Assembly (NCBI RefSeq): GCF_035917995.1
Contig: NZ_CP109131.1
Span: forward strand, 1,302,001-1,366,000
DNA from: Streptosporangium sp. NBC_01755
GTDB lineage: Bacteria; Actinomycetota; Actinomycetes; Streptosporangiales; Streptosporangiaceae
Direction: 5' to 3'
DNA length: 64,000 nt
In this document: piece by piece, positions 1-15,167 of the stretch
How the letters are laid out: the number at the start of each line of letters is the position of its first letter
Position numbering within the stretch: position 1 is the first letter of the stretch
Made by a program: the position numbers and the translations under genes
The notes under the pieces: model-generated
What the model was told of the DNA's origin: nothing
The model's database searches: none
Seen by the model: the letters and a program-made list of their open reading frames with translations, nothing else

Positions 1-1686
1 GCCCGCCCCGGTCCCTCCTCCGGCCGCGGCGACGGACCCGCTCATGGGCCTGGCCTCCGGCTTCGAGCGGGCCGGCGTGTGGGAACCGGCCACTGCCTCG
101 GAGCGCGGCCGCACCACCGTGGGCCCCGGCTGTCCGCGCGTGACGGCTCCCTGCCAGGCTCCGCCGGCGGGATCGGCCTCCCCCGCGGGAGAGGGCACCA
201 GCCCGGAGGCGGGGCCCGCCATCGGCGAGACGTCCGCCGTACCGGCATCCGGCGGGCTGTCCGGACTCCCCGGCAGGCTGTCCGGACTCCCCGGCAGGAG
301 ACGGGCCAGAACGGCGGCGAGCACGATCACCACGAGCACCAGGCCACCCCCGACCAGTGTCCACAGGTGCAGAGCGCCCACGAACCCGTCGACCAGTGCC
401 TGCGGGGTCCTGGCCTCCCGCAGCTGGGCGACCTGAACGCCGCTGCCCAGCAGGAAACCCGCCAGCACCGCAGGAAAGAACAGCGACAGTGCCAGGAGCG
501 CGGCCTCCTCGGCACAGGAACGCAGCGCGCCGGTAAGGGCCACCGAGGTGCCCCCCGCGAGCAGCGCGAACGGGAGGATCAGCGCGAGCCCGCCCGAGGT
601 GGGAAGGAAGAGCCGTACGGCACACAGGCCCGCGACCACCACCACCAGGCCACCGGCGGTGACCATGGGCATGGTCGTGACGCCCAGCCGGTTCGTCAGC
701 GCGGCGGCCAGGAGAGCCACCACGGCGGCGATCGCGAAGGCCGACCACAGGCCGGACAGACCTGGACCCCCCAGCCCACCGAGCTCGACGTAGGTGACCT
801 GAGCCGCGGTGGGCAGGACGACGACGCCGACCGCGACCATCGCGTAGGCCGGCGCACGGCCGACGGCCCCCCGTGAGGCACCCGAGGAGGCCAGGGCGAG
901 CAGCACGAGGACGGACACCAGGGCCGCGCGGATCACGAGACTCGCCGACCAGTCGAACGTGCTGCCCAGGGCGAGGGCCGCGACGCCCGCGGCGGGCACG
1001 ACCGCCCACAGCGTGCGCCCACGCGCCGCGCCGCCCGGGTCCGGGCCGGCAGCGCCCTCACCGTCCTTCAGCCACAGCACGAGGTAGAGCGCGGCCAGCA
1101 CGAGTGCCACCCCGGTGAGCATCGGGTACGGCTGGAGGGTGACGCGCCAGGAGTCGACCTGGTCGAGTGGCCAGAGCGCGAGCGCCTGTGCGGCCAGGAG
1201 GCTGGCCGCCAGCGTGGCCGCCCACACCACCCGCAGGAACGGGGAACGCCCCCAGACGGCCATCAGGGTGGCGGGGACCAGCAGGCCCGCGCCGACACCG
1301 TGCAGGACCCGCAGGATCCCCACCAGCGCCGTGGACCCCGCATAGCCGCCGGCGGCGTCCGCGAAGGCGAGCAGGGTCAGCCCCGCGACCACCATCGGGG
1401 CCGCCCTCACCCGGCGCACCAGTACCGCGGCCACCGGCATGGTCAGGACCATCGCGGGGAGCGCCAGCCCGTGTGCCCTGATCATCGCTATCTGCGAGAC
1501 CTCCGGCGGCAGGAGGGCGGCGACCACCGAGATGGTGTTGGGAATGGCGACGATCGCCAACGGCAGCACTACCGCGACGAGTAGTCCGAGGACGACGTCG
1601 AGCATCAAGGGGACACCGAGTGCGCGCACCAGGCCCGTGGGCCCGGCGCCCACCGCCCGAGTCGGCTGAATGGGAGGGACGGCCAT
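1..1686 (-). CDS. Multi-pass membrane transporter, MFS-like (3' end off window)
   Basis: The frame is open from an ATG at 1686 to the left edge (562 codons, no stop), so the C-terminus is missing. After about 20 polar residues come roughly 12-14 hydrophobic segments separated by short basic loops, which fits a major-facilitator-type permease. The substrate cannot be read from the sequence. After the last membrane span there is a long Pro/Gly/Ser/Ala-rich cytoplasmic tail (from about residue 460), including a duplicated seven-residue unit LPGSPDS. The gene starts 11 nt after the DUF4233 gene stop with no clear Shine-Dalgarno sequence, so it is probably translated from the same transcript. MFS is inferred from topology; another polytopic membrane family is possible. 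Confidence 0.65.
   Translation of the reverse strand, partial: MAVPPIQPTRAVGAGPTGLVRALGVPLMLDVVLGLLVAVVLPLAIVAIPNTISVVAALLPPEVSQIAMIRAHGLALPAMVLTMPVAAVLVRRVRAAPMVVAGLTLLAFADAAGGYAGSTALVGILRVLHGVGAGLLVPATLMAVWGRSPFLRVVWAATLAASLLAAQALALWPLDQVDSWRVTLQPYPMLTGVALVLAALYLVLWLKDGEGAAGPDPGGAARGRTLWAVVPAAGVAALALGSTFDWSASLVIRAALVSVLVLLALASSGASRGAVGRAPAYAMVAVGVVVLPTAAQVTYVELGGLGGPGLSGLWSAFAIAAVVALLAAALTNRLGVTTMPMVTAGGLVVVVAGLCAVRLFLPTSGGLALILPFALLAGGTSVALTGALRSCAEEAALLALSLFFPAVLAGFLLGSGVQVAQLREARTPQALVDGFVGALHLWTLVGGGLVLVVIVLAAVLARLLPGSPDSLPGSPDSPPDAGTADVSPMAGPASGLVPSPAGEADPAGGAWQGAVTRGQPGPTVVRPRSEAVAGSHTPARSKPEARPMSGSVAAAGGGTGAG
257..298. repeat. 21-bp perfect tandem duplication
   Basis: Two identical 21-bp units lie head to tail (257-277 and 278-298). 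They keep the reading frame of the membrane protein and duplicate seven residues of its disordered tail. This looks like simple replication slippage. Confidence 0.8.
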
Positions 1687-1697
1687 GTTGGCCGACT

Positions 1698-2036
1698 TTA
1701 GCGAGAAGTCACGCCCTCGACACGGCGAGCGACGAATATCGCTGTGATCCACAGCGCGGCGAAGATCGCTCCGAGGAAGAACATGGTCGTGACCATGAAG
1801 CCGGAGGCGATGGCGAGCACCTGGATCAGACTTCCCGCGACGTAGGCGAAAGGCCGCTTGAGCAGGCCGATGACCACCACGCAGAGGAGCGCCAGGCCCA
1901 GCCCGACGGTGGCCGCGACGGCCGGTTCGATCCCCTGCGTGTTGATGGCCACCGGCGTGAACAGCCCGACGACTATGGCCTCCATACCGAGCACGCTGGC
2001 GCAGAGACGCCTCATGCCCGGAGTGACCGTGATCAT
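1698..2036 (-). CDS. DUF4233 family small membrane protein
   Basis: 112 residues with about four hydrophobic segments and a basic C-terminus (ARRVEGVTSR). Its position directly downstream of folC is the conserved location of the DUF4233 family in actinobacteria, and size and topology agree. The biochemical role is unknown. The ATG at 2036 has an AAGGAG about 8 nt upstream. There are 52 nt between the folC stop and this start, and 11 nt to the next gene, so folC, this gene and the transporter are likely one operon. Confidence 0.7.
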   Translation of the reverse strand: MITVTPGMRRLCASVLGMEAIVVGLFTPVAINTQGIEPAVAATVGLGLALLCVVVIGLLKRPFAYVAGSLIQVLAIASGFMVTTMFFLGAIFAALWITAIFVARRVEGVTSR

Positions 2037-2088
2037 TTCTCACTCCTTCTCAGTCGCCCCGTCGGCGGCCGTTGGCACTCGCCGTTCA

Positions 2089-3411
2089 CTACTGCGTCTC
2101 GTCCGCTTTGAGGAGGAGCCGCGCGTCGCCGGCGGTGACCACGGAGCCTGTGATCAGTACCCCGGCCCCGCTGAACTCCCCCAGAGCGTCGACAATGCCG
2201 ATCGCCCGGTCGATCGCACTGTCCAACCGCTCGACCTGGTGCACCCGGTCAAGGCCGAAGATCTCCTCGGCCAGCGCAGCGAGATCGTCCACGTCCATGG
2301 ACCTGGGCGAGGAGTTCCGGGTCACCACGATCTCGTCCATCATCGGTTCCAGCAGCTCCAGAATGCCCTCGACGTCCTTGTCCTCGAACACCGCCACCAC
2401 TCCGATGAGCTTCGCGAAGTCGAAGGACTCATGCACCGCGTCCAGAGTGGCCCGCATCCCCGCCGGATTGTGCGCGGCGTCGACAAGCACCGTGGGTCCC
2501 CGGCGCACCACCTCCAGCCTGCCGGGCGAGCGCACCCCCAGGAAAGCCTGCCGCACCAGCTCGGCGTCGAGAGGCTCGTCCCCGCCGGTCAGTGCCTCGA
2601 CCGCGGCCAGCGCGCAGACGGCGTTGCTCGCCTGGTGGGCACCGTACAGGGGGAGCAGGATGTCGTCATAGGTACCCTTGAGGCCCTTGAGCTGGAGCAG
2701 TTGCCCGCCGATGGCGAGTTCCCGGCTCAGCACTCCGAACTCCAGCCCCTCGCGTGCCACGGTGGCGCCCGTGTCGGCCGCCTGCCGCATCAGCACCGCG
2801 GCCGCGGGAAGCTCCTGCTGCGCGAGCACGGCGGTCGCCCCGGCCTTGATGATGCCGGCCTTCTCTCCCGCGATCGTCTCGACATCGGGCCCGAGGTAGT
2901 CGACGTGGTCGAGGGCGATGGGCGTGATGACCGCCACAGCACCGTCCGCGACATTGGTGGCGTCGGTGATGCCGCCCATTCCCGTCTCGATGACCGCGAC
3001 ATCCACGGGGGCGTCGGCGAACGCCGCGAACGCCATCGCGGTGAGGGTCTCAAAGAAGGAGAGCCGTCGCCCCTGGGCGTCGACCATCTCCAGGTAGGGC
3101 GCGATGTCCTCGTAGACCTCGACGAAGCGTTCCTCACTCAGTGGAGCACCGTCCACGCTGATACGCTCGCGCATGGAGACGAGGTGCGGGCTGGTGAACC
3201 GGCCGACACGCAGATTGCGCTCGCGCAGAAGCGCCTCGATCATCCGGGTCGTGCTCGACTTACCGTTCGTACCGGCCACGTGCACGACGGGATAGGAGTG
3301 CTGCGGGGAACCGAGCAGATCCACAAGCGCGGCGATCCTGTCGAGGCTGGGCTCGAAGTTCCACTCGACCCCGCGCTGCATGATCGCTTGTTCAACCGCT
3401 CGATAGTCCAC
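2089..3411 (-). CDS. folC: Bifunctional folylpolyglutamate synthase / dihydrofolate synthase
   Basis: 440 residues, normal for FolC. It ligates glutamate to dihydropteroate and adds polyglutamate tails to folates in the cytoplasm, using ATP. The Mur-ligase P-loop is at residues 47-53 (GTNGKSS), followed by the SPHL motif about 30 residues later and by the typical central-domain motifs with the metal-binding region (VIETGMGG). The C-terminal domain contains VDAAHNP, the family's ligase signature. The GTG start at 3411 is preceded by GGAG at short spacing. In most actinomycetes folC directly follows valS; here an rRNA operon lies between them, so folC cannot be cotranscribed with valS and must be transcribed by its own promoter or by readthrough past the 5S terminators. 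Confidence 0.93.
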   Translation of the reverse strand: MDYRAVEQAIMQRGVEWNFEPSLDRIAALVDLLGSPQHSYPVVHVAGTNGKSSTTRMIEALLRERNLRVGRFTSPHLVSMRERISVDGAPLSEERFVEVYEDIAPYLEMVDAQGRRLSFFETLTAMAFAAFADAPVDVAVIETGMGGITDATNVADGAVAVITPIALDHVDYLGPDVETIAGEKAGIIKAGATAVLAQQELPAAAVLMRQAADTGATVAREGLEFGVLSRELAIGGQLLQLKGLKGTYDDILLPLYGAHQASNAVCALAAVEALTGGDEPLDAELVRQAFLGVRSPGRLEVVRRGPTVLVDAAHNPAGMRATLDAVHESFDFAKLIGVVAVFEDKDVEGILELLEPMMDEIVVTRNSSPRSMDVDDLAALAEEIFGLDRVHQVERLDSAIDRAIGIVDALGEFSGAGVLITGSVVTAGDARLLLKADETQ

Positions 3412-3464
3412 GTCTCCAGCCTACTGACGTCCCGGTCAGGTTCCGGACACGAGTACCCCCAACG

Positions 3465-3496
3465 CAAAAAAGGCCCTCACCACCCGGCGAGGGCCC
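3465..3496 (-). terminator. Second rho-independent terminator after the rRNA operon
   Basis: On the minus strand a GGCCCTC/GAGGGCC stem (3472-3495) is followed by a run of T (plus-strand A run 3465-3471). It lies between 5S and folC and backs up the first terminator. Confidence 0.75.
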
Positions 3497-3580
3497 GAAG
3501 CCGGTCCCGTTTCGGGACTCCCCTGGAAAACATGAGAATCCCACCAACCGGCGGTGCGGGTTCCCGGCAGAAAACACGAA

Positions 3581-3606
3581 GGCCCCCACCACGAATGGTG
3601 AGGGCC
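3581..3606 (-). terminator. rRNA operon terminator
   Basis: An 11-bp stem with a four-base loop begins about 18 nt after the 5S 3' end, followed on the minus strand by a T-rich stretch. Its stem shares the GGCCCTC core with the next terminator downstream. Confidence 0.75.
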
Positions 3607-3623
3607 CTCACATGAAAGATTGT

Positions 3624-3740
3624 CCGGCGGCGACCTACTCTCCCACACCGTCCCCGGTGCAGTACCATCGGCGCTGAAGAGCTTAACTTCCGGGTTCGGA
3701 ATGTAACCGGGTGTTTCCCCTTCGCCATAACCGCCGTAAC
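3624..3740 (-). rRNA. rrf: 5S ribosomal RNA
   Basis: About 117 nt. The minus strand shows the conserved 5S core (CCGAACCCGGAAGTTAAG, GGGAGAGTAGG) with complementary ends GTTACGGCGG/CCGCCGG. It is the last gene of the 16S-23S-5S operon. Confidence 0.93.
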
Positions 3741-3809
3741 ACTATGAAACACACAAACCACTGTTTGCTGTCTCAGAATTGCCTAGTGGACGCGAGCAAG
3801 AATTGCTTT

Positions 3810-8865
<5,056 letters not shown>

Positions 8866-8985
8866 CAATGTCTGAACAGTTGCTCCCGGCTGAAAGCACC
8901 CATCTCACATGATGGATGTTCAACCAAAGGAATCCGTCCTCCCACCCCAAAGGGCAGGTCGGACAGGGTTGTGCTTCATGCACTG

Positions 8986-9020
8986 GCTTTTAACACACTG
9001 TTGAGTTCTCAAGAAACGGA
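8986..9020 (-). promoter_or_regulatory. rRNA leader antitermination region
   Basis: The minus strand carries CTTGAGAACTCAACAGTGTG, the conserved leader element found before 16S in many high-GC Gram-positive rRNA operons, where it holds box A-like antitermination sequence. Confidence 0.6.
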
Positions 9021-9091
9021 CGCGTACACCGTCGTCCGCGGACCCGCCTTCGCGGTGTCCCAGACTTCAGGGCGTTCCATTCCGTGTCACC

Positions 9092-9121
9092 ATCTTATCG
9101 GATCTGCCGGGCTTGTGTCAA
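9092..9121 (-). promoter_or_regulatory. rRNA promoter (proximal)
   Basis: Minus strand: a perfect TTGACA -35 box (9116-9121), an 18-bp spacer and a TAAGAT -10 box (9092-9097), about 230 nt before the 16S gene. This is close to the housekeeping sigma-70 consensus, as expected for an rRNA promoter. Confidence 0.75.
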
Positions 9122-9202
9122 ATTGCCGGTTTTCCGACCATCGACCCCAACCCGCCGAATCCGCTAGGATTGCGACCACCCTGTTTCCAGGGCAACCCCT
9201 CT

Positions 9203-9232
9203 AACTTACTCCAACATCCGGCCAGTGTCCAA
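9203..9232 (-). promoter_or_regulatory. rRNA promoter (distal)
   Basis: Minus strand TTGGAC (9227-9232), an 18-bp spacer and TAAGTT (9203-9208). Actinomycete rRNA operons usually have several tandem promoters, and this is a plausible upstream one. Confidence 0.5.
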
Positions 9233-9379
9233 TTCGTGCAGACACGCCTGATTCTCAGATTTTCAGAGGGGGCGCAGGACTCCTGCCCTGCTTGAAGAAC
9301 TCTAGCAGCCCCCTAGGGGCACCATGACCAACTTCCTGGTAACGACTAGGCCTTCCCTGAGACCCCAGCTCTCAAACAC

Positions 9380-9411
9380 GAGAACCCGGAGTCAAGAGAC
9401 TCCGGGTTCTC
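9380..9411 (-). terminator. valS terminator
   Basis: A perfect 14-bp inverted repeat with a four-base loop lies about 105 nt after the valS stop and upstream of the rRNA promoters. There is only a weak T tail. It would insulate the rRNA promoters from valS transcription. Confidence 0.75.
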
Positions 9412-9516
9412 AGCTCGACCCGTCTCCCTGACCAGGGCCGTTCTCTTCCCAACCCACCGGTCAGAACCCTCGTACCGCTCTGAACTCAGGCCATCTGAAC
9501 TCAGGCCATCGGCCCG

Positions 9517-12093
9517 TCAGCTCGCCGGCAAAGCCGCCAGCTGAGCGAGCAACCGCGCGATGTCCTGGTCGGCCTGTGCGGCACGGGATCGCACCTTGGT
9601 CACCACATCGTCCGGTGCCTTGGCCATGAACTGCTCATTGCCGAGCTTGGCGGCGACCTGAGCCGCCTCCTTACGCGCCACCGCGAGATCCTTTTCCAGG
9701 CGCTTACGTTCAGCGGCCACATCGATCGTTCCCGCCGTATCGATCTCCACGACGACCCCGCTCACATCGAGACGGGCGGTCGCGGCGAACGAATCGGACG
9801 GCTGGTCGAGCCGGAGCAACGACCGGATCGCCCCTTCGTGGGAGGCCAGAGCCGTACCGGCGAGTGAGAGGTGCGCGGCGACCCGCTGCCCTGGCTTGAG
9901 GCCCTGATCGGAGCGGAATCTGCGCACCTCGGTGATCAGCCCCTGCACCGCGATGATCTCCTCCTCCGCCGAGGGATCACGCAGCGACTCCTGGACCGTC
10001 GGCCATGGCGCGACCACGATCGACTCGTCCCCTGTGACCGCTCGCCACAGCTCCTCGGTGACGAACGGCACCAGCGGATGGAGCAGACGGAGCAGCGAGT
10101 CGAAGACATGGCCGAGCACGAGCCGGGTGTGCTCCTGCCCTGAGGCGATCTGGATCTTGGCGAGTTCCACGTACCAGTCGCAGACCTCGTCCCACGCGAA
10201 GTGGTAGAGCAGATCGGAGATCTTGGCGAACTCGAAGTCCTCGAACGCGGCGTCCACCGACGCGACGATCTCCTGGAGCCTGGACAGGATCCACCTGTCG
10301 GCAGCGGTCAGCTCCGCAAGCGGAAGCTCACCCGTCACGGCACCGTTCATCAGCGCGAAGCGGGTCGCGTTCCAGATCTTGTTACAGAAGTTACGCGACC
10401 CCCCTGCCCATTCCTCGCTGATCGCCACGTCGGAGCCGGGGTTGGCTCCGCGTAGCAGGGTGAAACGGGTGGCGTCGGCGCCGAAGCGCTCGATCCAGTC
10501 GAGCGGGTCGACGACGTTGCCGAACGACTTCGACATCTTCTTGCCGTACTGGTCCCGGACCATGCCGTGCAGAGCCACGGTTCGGAACGGCGGCTCGCCG
10601 TCCATCGCGTAGACACCGAACATCATCATCCGGGCCACCCAGAAGAACAGGATGTCGTAGCCGGTCACTAGAACGGAGGTCGGATAGAACTTCGCCAGTT
10701 CCGGTGTTCTGTCTGGCCAGCCGAGGGTGGAGAACGGCCACAGCCCAGAGGAGAACCAGGTGTCGAGGACATCGGGGTCCTGGACATAGCCATCGGGTGC
10801 CTGCTCGTCCGGGCCCACGCAGACGACCTCGCCGGCGGGGCCGTACCAGACCGGGATGCGGTGTCCCCACCACAGCTGCCGGGAGATGCACCAGTCGTGC
10901 ATGTCGTCGACCCAGTCGAAGTAGCGCTTGGCCAGCTCCGGCGGGTGGATCTTCGTCCGGCCGTCACGGACCGCGTCGCCCGCCGCCTTCGCCAGGGGCG
11001 AGACGTTGACGAACCACTGAAGTGAGAGCCGTGGCTCGACCACGGTCTTGCAGCGCGAGCAGTGCCCGACGGAGTGGAGGTAGGGGCGCTTCTCCGCCAC
11101 GATCCGGCCCTCGGCGCGTAGCGCGGCCACCACCGCGGGCCTGGCCTCGAAGCGGTCGAGCCCCTGGAACGGGCCGTGGGCCGTGACCACACCGCGCTCG
11201 TCCATAATCGTCAGGGACGGCAGCGAGTGGCGCCGTCCGATCTCGAAGTCGTTCGGGTCGTGCGCCGGGGTGACCTTGACCGCCCCGGTACCGAAGGCCG
11301 GGTCGACGTGCTCGTCGGCGACGATCGGGATGAGGCGCCCGGTGAGCGGTAGCTCCACTTCCCTTCCGATCAGGTGCGCGTAGCGCTCGTCGGAGGGGTG
11401 CACGGCCACGGCGGTGTCACCGAGCATCGTCTCGGCCCGGGTCGTGGCGACCACGATGGAGTCGTCACCGTCGCCGTAGCGGATCGAGACGAGCTCGCCC
11501 TCGTCCTCGCTGTGCTCGACCTCGATGTCCGACAGCGCGGTCAGGCAGCGTGGACACCAGTTGATGATGCGCTCGGCGCGGTAGATGAGCCCGTCGTCGA
11601 AGAGCTTCTTGAAGATCGTCTGAACGGCACGTGAGAGCCCGGGATCCATGGTGAAGCGTTCGCGCGACCAGTCGACGCCATCGCCGAGCTTCTTCATCTG
11701 GCCGAGGATCCGGCCCCCGGACTCCTCCTTCCACTGCCAGACCCGCTCGACGAACGCCTCGCGACCGAGGTCGTGCCGGGACAGGCCGTCCTTGGCGATC
11801 TCGCGTTCGACGACGTTCTGGGTGGCGATACCGGCGTGGTCCATGCCTGGCAGCCAGAGCGTCTCCTGGCCGCGCATCCGAGCGCGCCTGGTCAGCGCAT
11901 CCTGGATCGAGTGGTCGAGTCCGTGGCCGATGTGCAGGACACCGGTCACGTTCGGCGGAGGCAGGACGATGCTGTACGGCTCGCGCTCGCCGCTCGGGTC
12001 AGCGGTGAAGTATCCCTCCGATACCCAGCGCTCGTAGCTCCGGGTCTCCACGTCGGCAGGTGTGTACTGGGTGGGCAGCTCTGGCGTCGTCAC
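9517..12093 (-). CDS. valS: Valyl-tRNA synthetase
   Basis: Class Ia synthetase that charges tRNA-Val with valine and edits threonine. Counting from the GTG at 12093 it has 858 residues. HIGH is at residues 54-57, the CP1 editing domain follows, and KMSKS is at 519-523 before the anticodon-binding helical domain. A C-terminal coiled coil rich in Arg, Lys and Glu/Ala closes the protein, as in bacterial ValRS. I chose GTG 12093 because the family starts close to the YERW motif; the frame stays open to a GTG at 12159, which would add 22 atypical residues. No T-box leader is visible in the 196 nt before the start. Confidence 0.93.
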   Translation of the reverse strand: MTTPELPTQYTPADVETRSYERWVSEGYFTADPSGEREPYSIVLPPPNVTGVLHIGHGLDHSIQDALTRRARMRGQETLWLPGMDHAGIATQNVVEREIAKDGLSRHDLGREAFVERVWQWKEESGGRILGQMKKLGDGVDWSRERFTMDPGLSRAVQTIFKKLFDDGLIYRAERIINWCPRCLTALSDIEVEHSEDEGELVSIRYGDGDDSIVVATTRAETMLGDTAVAVHPSDERYAHLIGREVELPLTGRLIPIVADEHVDPAFGTGAVKVTPAHDPNDFEIGRRHSLPSLTIMDERGVVTAHGPFQGLDRFEARPAVVAALRAEGRIVAEKRPYLHSVGHCSRCKTVVEPRLSLQWFVNVSPLAKAAGDAVRDGRTKIHPPELAKRYFDWVDDMHDWCISRQLWWGHRIPVWYGPAGEVVCVGPDEQAPDGYVQDPDVLDTWFSSGLWPFSTLGWPDRTPELAKFYPTSVLVTGYDILFFWVARMMMFGVYAMDGEPPFRTVALHGMVRDQYGKKMSKSFGNVVDPLDWIERFGADATRFTLLRGANPGSDVAISEEWAGGSRNFCNKIWNATRFALMNGAVTGELPLAELTAADRWILSRLQEIVASVDAAFEDFEFAKISDLLYHFAWDEVCDWYVELAKIQIASGQEHTRLVLGHVFDSLLRLLHPLVPFVTEELWRAVTGDESIVVAPWPTVQESLRDPSAEEEIIAVQGLITEVRRFRSDQGLKPGQRVAAHLSLAGTALASHEGAIRSLLRLDQPSDSFAATARLDVSGVVVEIDTAGTIDVAAERKRLEKDLAVARKEAAQVAAKLGNEQFMAKAPDDVVTKVRSRAAQADQDIARLLAQLAALPAS

Positions 12094-12225
12094 GATGTCC
12101 AAGTCTAGGGATGTCCGCGCACTCGATGTCCCCCAGCCGAAGACTTGCGACATGTTCACATCCTTGCGAGCTCCGCCACGCCATCGACCCCACCGGCCGA
12201 CCCTCCGGAAACCGCCGAGAACAGC

Positions 12226-12258
12226 GACGCCCCCACAGGATCTCCCTGCGGGGGCGTC
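12226..12258 (-). terminator. clpX terminator hairpin
   Basis: A GC-rich inverted repeat (GACGCCCCC/GGGGGCGTC core) 31 nt after the clpX stop. It lacks a T-run, which is common for actinomycete terminators. Confidence 0.6.
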
Positions 12259-12288
12259 AGCCGTACGAACCGGTTTATCCGGGCTGGA

Positions 12289-13569
12289 TCACGCGGACTT
12301 CTCGCGCGGCGGCCGCTGCTGCTTGTTGAGCTGGTCACGTGGCACGAGCGTGGGGTTGACGTGTTCGAGCACCGACTCGCGGGTGATGACGACGCGCGCC
12401 ACGTCCTGCCGCGACGGCACCTCGTACATCACCGAGAGGAGGACCTCCTCCAGGATCGCTCGAAGGCCGCGGGCACCGGTGCCGCGCAGGATCGCCTGGT
12501 CCGCGATCGCCTCAAGCGCGTCGTCTGTGAACTCGAGTTCGACGTTGTCCAGCTCGAACAGGCGACGGTACTGCTTGACGAGGGCGTTGCGCGGCTCGGT
12601 GAGGATCTGGATGAGCGCCTCACGGTCAAGGTTGTGAACGCTCGTGATCACCGGAAGCCGGCCGACGAACTCGGGGATCATGCCGAACTTCAGCAGGTCC
12701 TCGGGCATGACGTCCCCGAAGATGTCTGAGCTGTCGATGTCTTCCTTGGAACGGATGATGGCGTTGAAACCGATGCCCTTGCGGCCGATCCGGGACTCGA
12801 TGATCTTTTCGAGGCCGGCGAAGGCCCCACCGCAGATGAACAGCACGTTGGTGGTGTCGATCTGGATGAACTCCTGGTGCGGGTGCTTACGGCCGCCCTG
12901 CGGCGGCACACTCGCGGTCGTGCCCTCCAGGATCTTCAGCAGGGCCTGCTGCACGCCCTCACCGGAGACGTCCCTGGTGATCGACGGGTTCTCGCTCTTG
13001 CGAGCGATCTTGTCGACCTCGTCGATGTAGATGATGCCGGTCTCGGCCTTCTTGACGTCGTAGTCGGCGGCCTGGATCAGCTTGAGCAGTATGTTTTCGA
13101 CGTCCTCGCCCACGTAGCCCGCCTCTGTCAGGGCTGTGGCGTCGGCGATGGCGAACGGAACGTTCAGCATCTTCGCCAACGTCTGTGCGAGCAGCGTCTT
13201 ACCGGAACCGGTCGGGCCCAGGAGCAGGATGTTGGACTTGGCCAGTTCAATGCCGTCGTCACGCCCGCGCTCGCCGGACTGCACCCGCTTGTAGTGGTTG
13301 TAGACCGCTACGGAGAGAGCCTTCTTCGCCTGGTCCTGACCGATGACGTAGGCGTCGAGGAATTCGTAGATCTCCCTCGGCTTGGGAAGGCTGTCCCACT
13401 TGAGCTCAGAGGACTCGCTGAGCTCCTCCTCGATGATCTCGTTGCAGAGGTCGATGCACTCGTCGCAGATGTATACGCCGGGTCCGGCGATGAGCTTTTT
13501 GACTTGCTTCTGGCTCTTTCCACAGAAAGAGCACTTCAGCAGGTCTCCCCCGTCGCCGATGCGTGCCAC
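12289..13569 (-). CDS. clpX: ATP-dependent Clp protease ATP-binding subunit ClpX
   Basis: 426 residues, full length. It is the AAA+ unfoldase that feeds substrates to ClpP1P2. The N-terminal zinc-binding domain uses Cys13, Cys16, Cys35 and Cys38. Walker A is GPTGSGKT at 118-125 and Walker B is YIDEVDK at 181-187; sensor and pore-loop regions follow. The GTG start at 13569 has GGAG 8 nt upstream. It lies 192 nt downstream of clpP2 and is followed by valS, the normal actinomycete order. A hairpin between clpP2 and clpX suggests partly independent expression. Confidence 0.96.
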   Translation of the reverse strand: MARIGDGGDLLKCSFCGKSQKQVKKLIAGPGVYICDECIDLCNEIIEEELSESSELKWDSLPKPREIYEFLDAYVIGQDQAKKALSVAVYNHYKRVQSGERGRDDGIELAKSNILLLGPTGSGKTLLAQTLAKMLNVPFAIADATALTEAGYVGEDVENILLKLIQAADYDVKKAETGIIYIDEVDKIARKSENPSITRDVSGEGVQQALLKILEGTTASVPPQGGRKHPHQEFIQIDTTNVLFICGGAFAGLEKIIESRIGRKGIGFNAIIRSKEDIDSSDIFGDVMPEDLLKFGMIPEFVGRLPVITSVHNLDREALIQILTEPRNALVKQYRRLFELDNVELEFTDDALEAIADQAILRGTGARGLRAILEEVLLSVMYEVPSRQDVARVVITRESVLEHVNPTLVPRDQLNKQQRPPREKSA

Positions 13570-13713
13570 CCCAGATACTCCTTTGCGTGGGACCGCCCTG
13601 GCTGCCGCGGTCCGTTTCTTCCGACCGGCCCGATACCCGATCGAAAAGTCATCCCGCTTAGGTTTCGACGTTACCGTCTTCTGAGCCCTCAGTGAGCCCC
13701 CTAGCGGCGAGTC

Positions 13714-13750
13714 GCACCGGAACGTGCCTGATTCGGCACGGTTCCGGTGC
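13714..13750 (-). terminator. Hairpin after clpP2
   Basis: An inverted repeat of about 15 bp with one bulge and a five-to-six-base loop, 12 nt after the clpP2 stop, without a T-run. It probably ends or attenuates the clpP1P2 transcript before clpX. Confidence 0.6.
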
Positions 13751-13761
13751 GATATGCCTCG

Positions 13762-14406
13762 TTAGGAGGCTACGGCCTTCGCGAGTTTCTTGCGGGACGG
13801 GATGATGTCGTCGATCAGCCCGTACTCCTTGGCCTCCACAGCGTCAAGGATCTTGTCCCGCTCGATGTCCTTGCGGACCGCCTCCGGCGCCCTGCCCGAG
13901 TGCTGAGCGATGATGGTCTCCATCTGCGCGCGCATCCTGAGGATCTCACGCGCCTGGATCTCGATGTCGCTTCCCTGGCCGCCCCCCTCGGTGGAGGGCT
14001 GGTGGATCAGCATGCGGGCGTTCGGCAGGGCGAAGCGCTTGCCGGGCGTGCCGCCGGCCAGCAGGACCGCCGCCGCCGAGGCCGCCTGCCCCAGACAGAC
14101 CGTCTGGATCTCCGGCCGGACGAACTGCATCGTGTCGTAAATCGCCGTCATGGCGGTGAAAGAACCACCCGGCGAGTTGATGTAGATGCTGATGTCACGG
14201 TCGGGGTCGAGCGACTCCAGGGTCAGCAACTGCGCCATGACGTCATTGGCCGACGCGTCGTCCACCTGCACGCCGAGGAAGATGATGCGGTCCTCGAAGA
14301 GCTTGGCGTACGGGTTCATCTCCCGCATGCCATAGGACGTGCGCTCGGTGAAGGACGGAAGAACGTAGCGGCCGTTGATGTCTCCCGGCCGGATCAACTC
14401 ACTCAC
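13762..14406 (-). CDS. clpP2: ATP-dependent Clp protease proteolytic subunit (ClpP2)
   Basis: 214-residue serine protease subunit. Catalytic Ser110 is in GQAASAAAV and His135 in LIHQPS, with the Asp supplied further on. Actinomycetes make a hetero-oligomer of ClpP1 and ClpP2, and the neighbouring gene is the partner. The start codon is GTG at 14406 with a GGGG-type ribosome site upstream, 11 nt after the clpP1 stop, so the two are translated from one message. Confidence 0.94.
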   Translation of the reverse strand: MSELIRPGDINGRYVLPSFTERTSYGMREMNPYAKLFEDRIIFLGVQVDDASANDVMAQLLTLESLDPDRDISIYINSPGGSFTAMTAIYDTMQFVRPEIQTVCLGQAASAAAVLLAGGTPGKRFALPNARMLIHQPSTEGGGQGSDIEIQAREILRMRAQMETIIAQHSGRAPEAVRKDIERDKILDAVEAKEYGLIDDIIPSRKKLAKAVAS

Positions 14407-14417
14407 CTTGTGCCCCT

Positions 14418-15062
14418 TCAGGAGACGGCGCCCGTGGAGGGCACCTGTCGAGCGCTGCGCACGACCTGGTCGATGAAGCCGTAGTCCTTGGCCTCCTCGG
14501 CCGTGAACCAGCGGTCACGGTCGGAGTCGGCCTCGATCTGCTCCAGGTTCTGACCGGTGTGGAACGCGATGCGCTCGGCGAGGGTCTTCTTGACGTAGAG
14601 CATCTGCTCCGCCTGGATGGCGATGTCGGCTGCGGTACCGCCGATACCACCGGATGGCTGGTGCATCATGATGCGGGCGTGCGGCAGGGCGTAACGCTTG
14701 CCCCGCTCACCGGCGCAGAGCAGGAACTGGCCCATGGAAGCGGCCAGACCCATCGCGACCGTGCACACATTGTTAGGCACGTATTCCATCATGTCGTAAA
14801 TCGCCATACCAGCGGTCACGGAACCGCCTGGCGAGTTGATGTAGAGCCAGATGTCGCGCTCTGAGTCGTCCGCGGCGAGCAGAAGCAGCTCGGCGCAGAT
14901 TCGGTTGGCGATCTCGTCGTTGACCTGGGTGCCCAGCACGATGATTCGCTCACGCAGCAGCCGCTGGTAGAGCTGGTCTTCGAGCCTGAACGAGCCGTTC
15001 GGCTGGCTCATCGACTCGGGCCCGGAGCCGGTCGGCTGGTAGAAGGTCGGCGGGCTGGTCAC
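14418..15062 (-). CDS. clpP1: ATP-dependent Clp protease proteolytic subunit (ClpP1)
   Basis: 214 residues from the GTG at 15062. Catalytic Ser109 (LAASMGQ) and His134 (MMHQPS) are present. I chose GTG 15062 over the farther ATG at 15134 because GGAAGG lies exactly 7 nt before it, while the upstream ATG would add 24 residues with no family support. It is first in the clpP1-clpP2 operon. A ClgR-like site about 90 nt upstream suggests induction by the Clp gene regulator under proteolytic stress. Confidence 0.94.
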   Translation of the reverse strand: MTSPPTFYQPTGSGPESMSQPNGSFRLEDQLYQRLLRERIIVLGTQVNDEIANRICAELLLLAADDSERDIWLYINSPGGSVTAGMAIYDMMEYVPNNVCTVAMGLAASMGQFLLCAGERGKRYALPHARIMMHQPSGGIGGTAADIAIQAEQMLYVKKTLAERIAFHTGQNLEQIEADSDRDRWFTAEEAKDYGFIDQVVRSARQVPSTGAVS

Positions 15063-15149
15063 AGCGTCACCTTCCGATGCGTCGTAATCGATTGGCTTTG
15101 CTTGTGACCTTAACGCGCGCGGCCTACCGGACATGCCCCCTCAACGCAC

Positions 15150-15167
15150 TGTTCGCTGACGGCGCAT
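15150..15167. promoter_or_regulatory. ClgR-type operator upstream of clpP1P2
   Basis: The sequence CGCTGACGGCG matches the core CGC-Y-N-A-N-R-GCG known for ClgR, the activator of clpP operons in actinobacteria; 16 of 18 positions of the extended consensus fit. Its location about 90 nt before the clpP1 start is right for an activator site. Confidence 0.6.

Noticed and set aside
79-876. A plus-strand frame opposite the membrane transporter
   Set aside because: Rich in Arg, Gly, His and Pro with no family character; the minus strand encodes transmembrane helices throughout.
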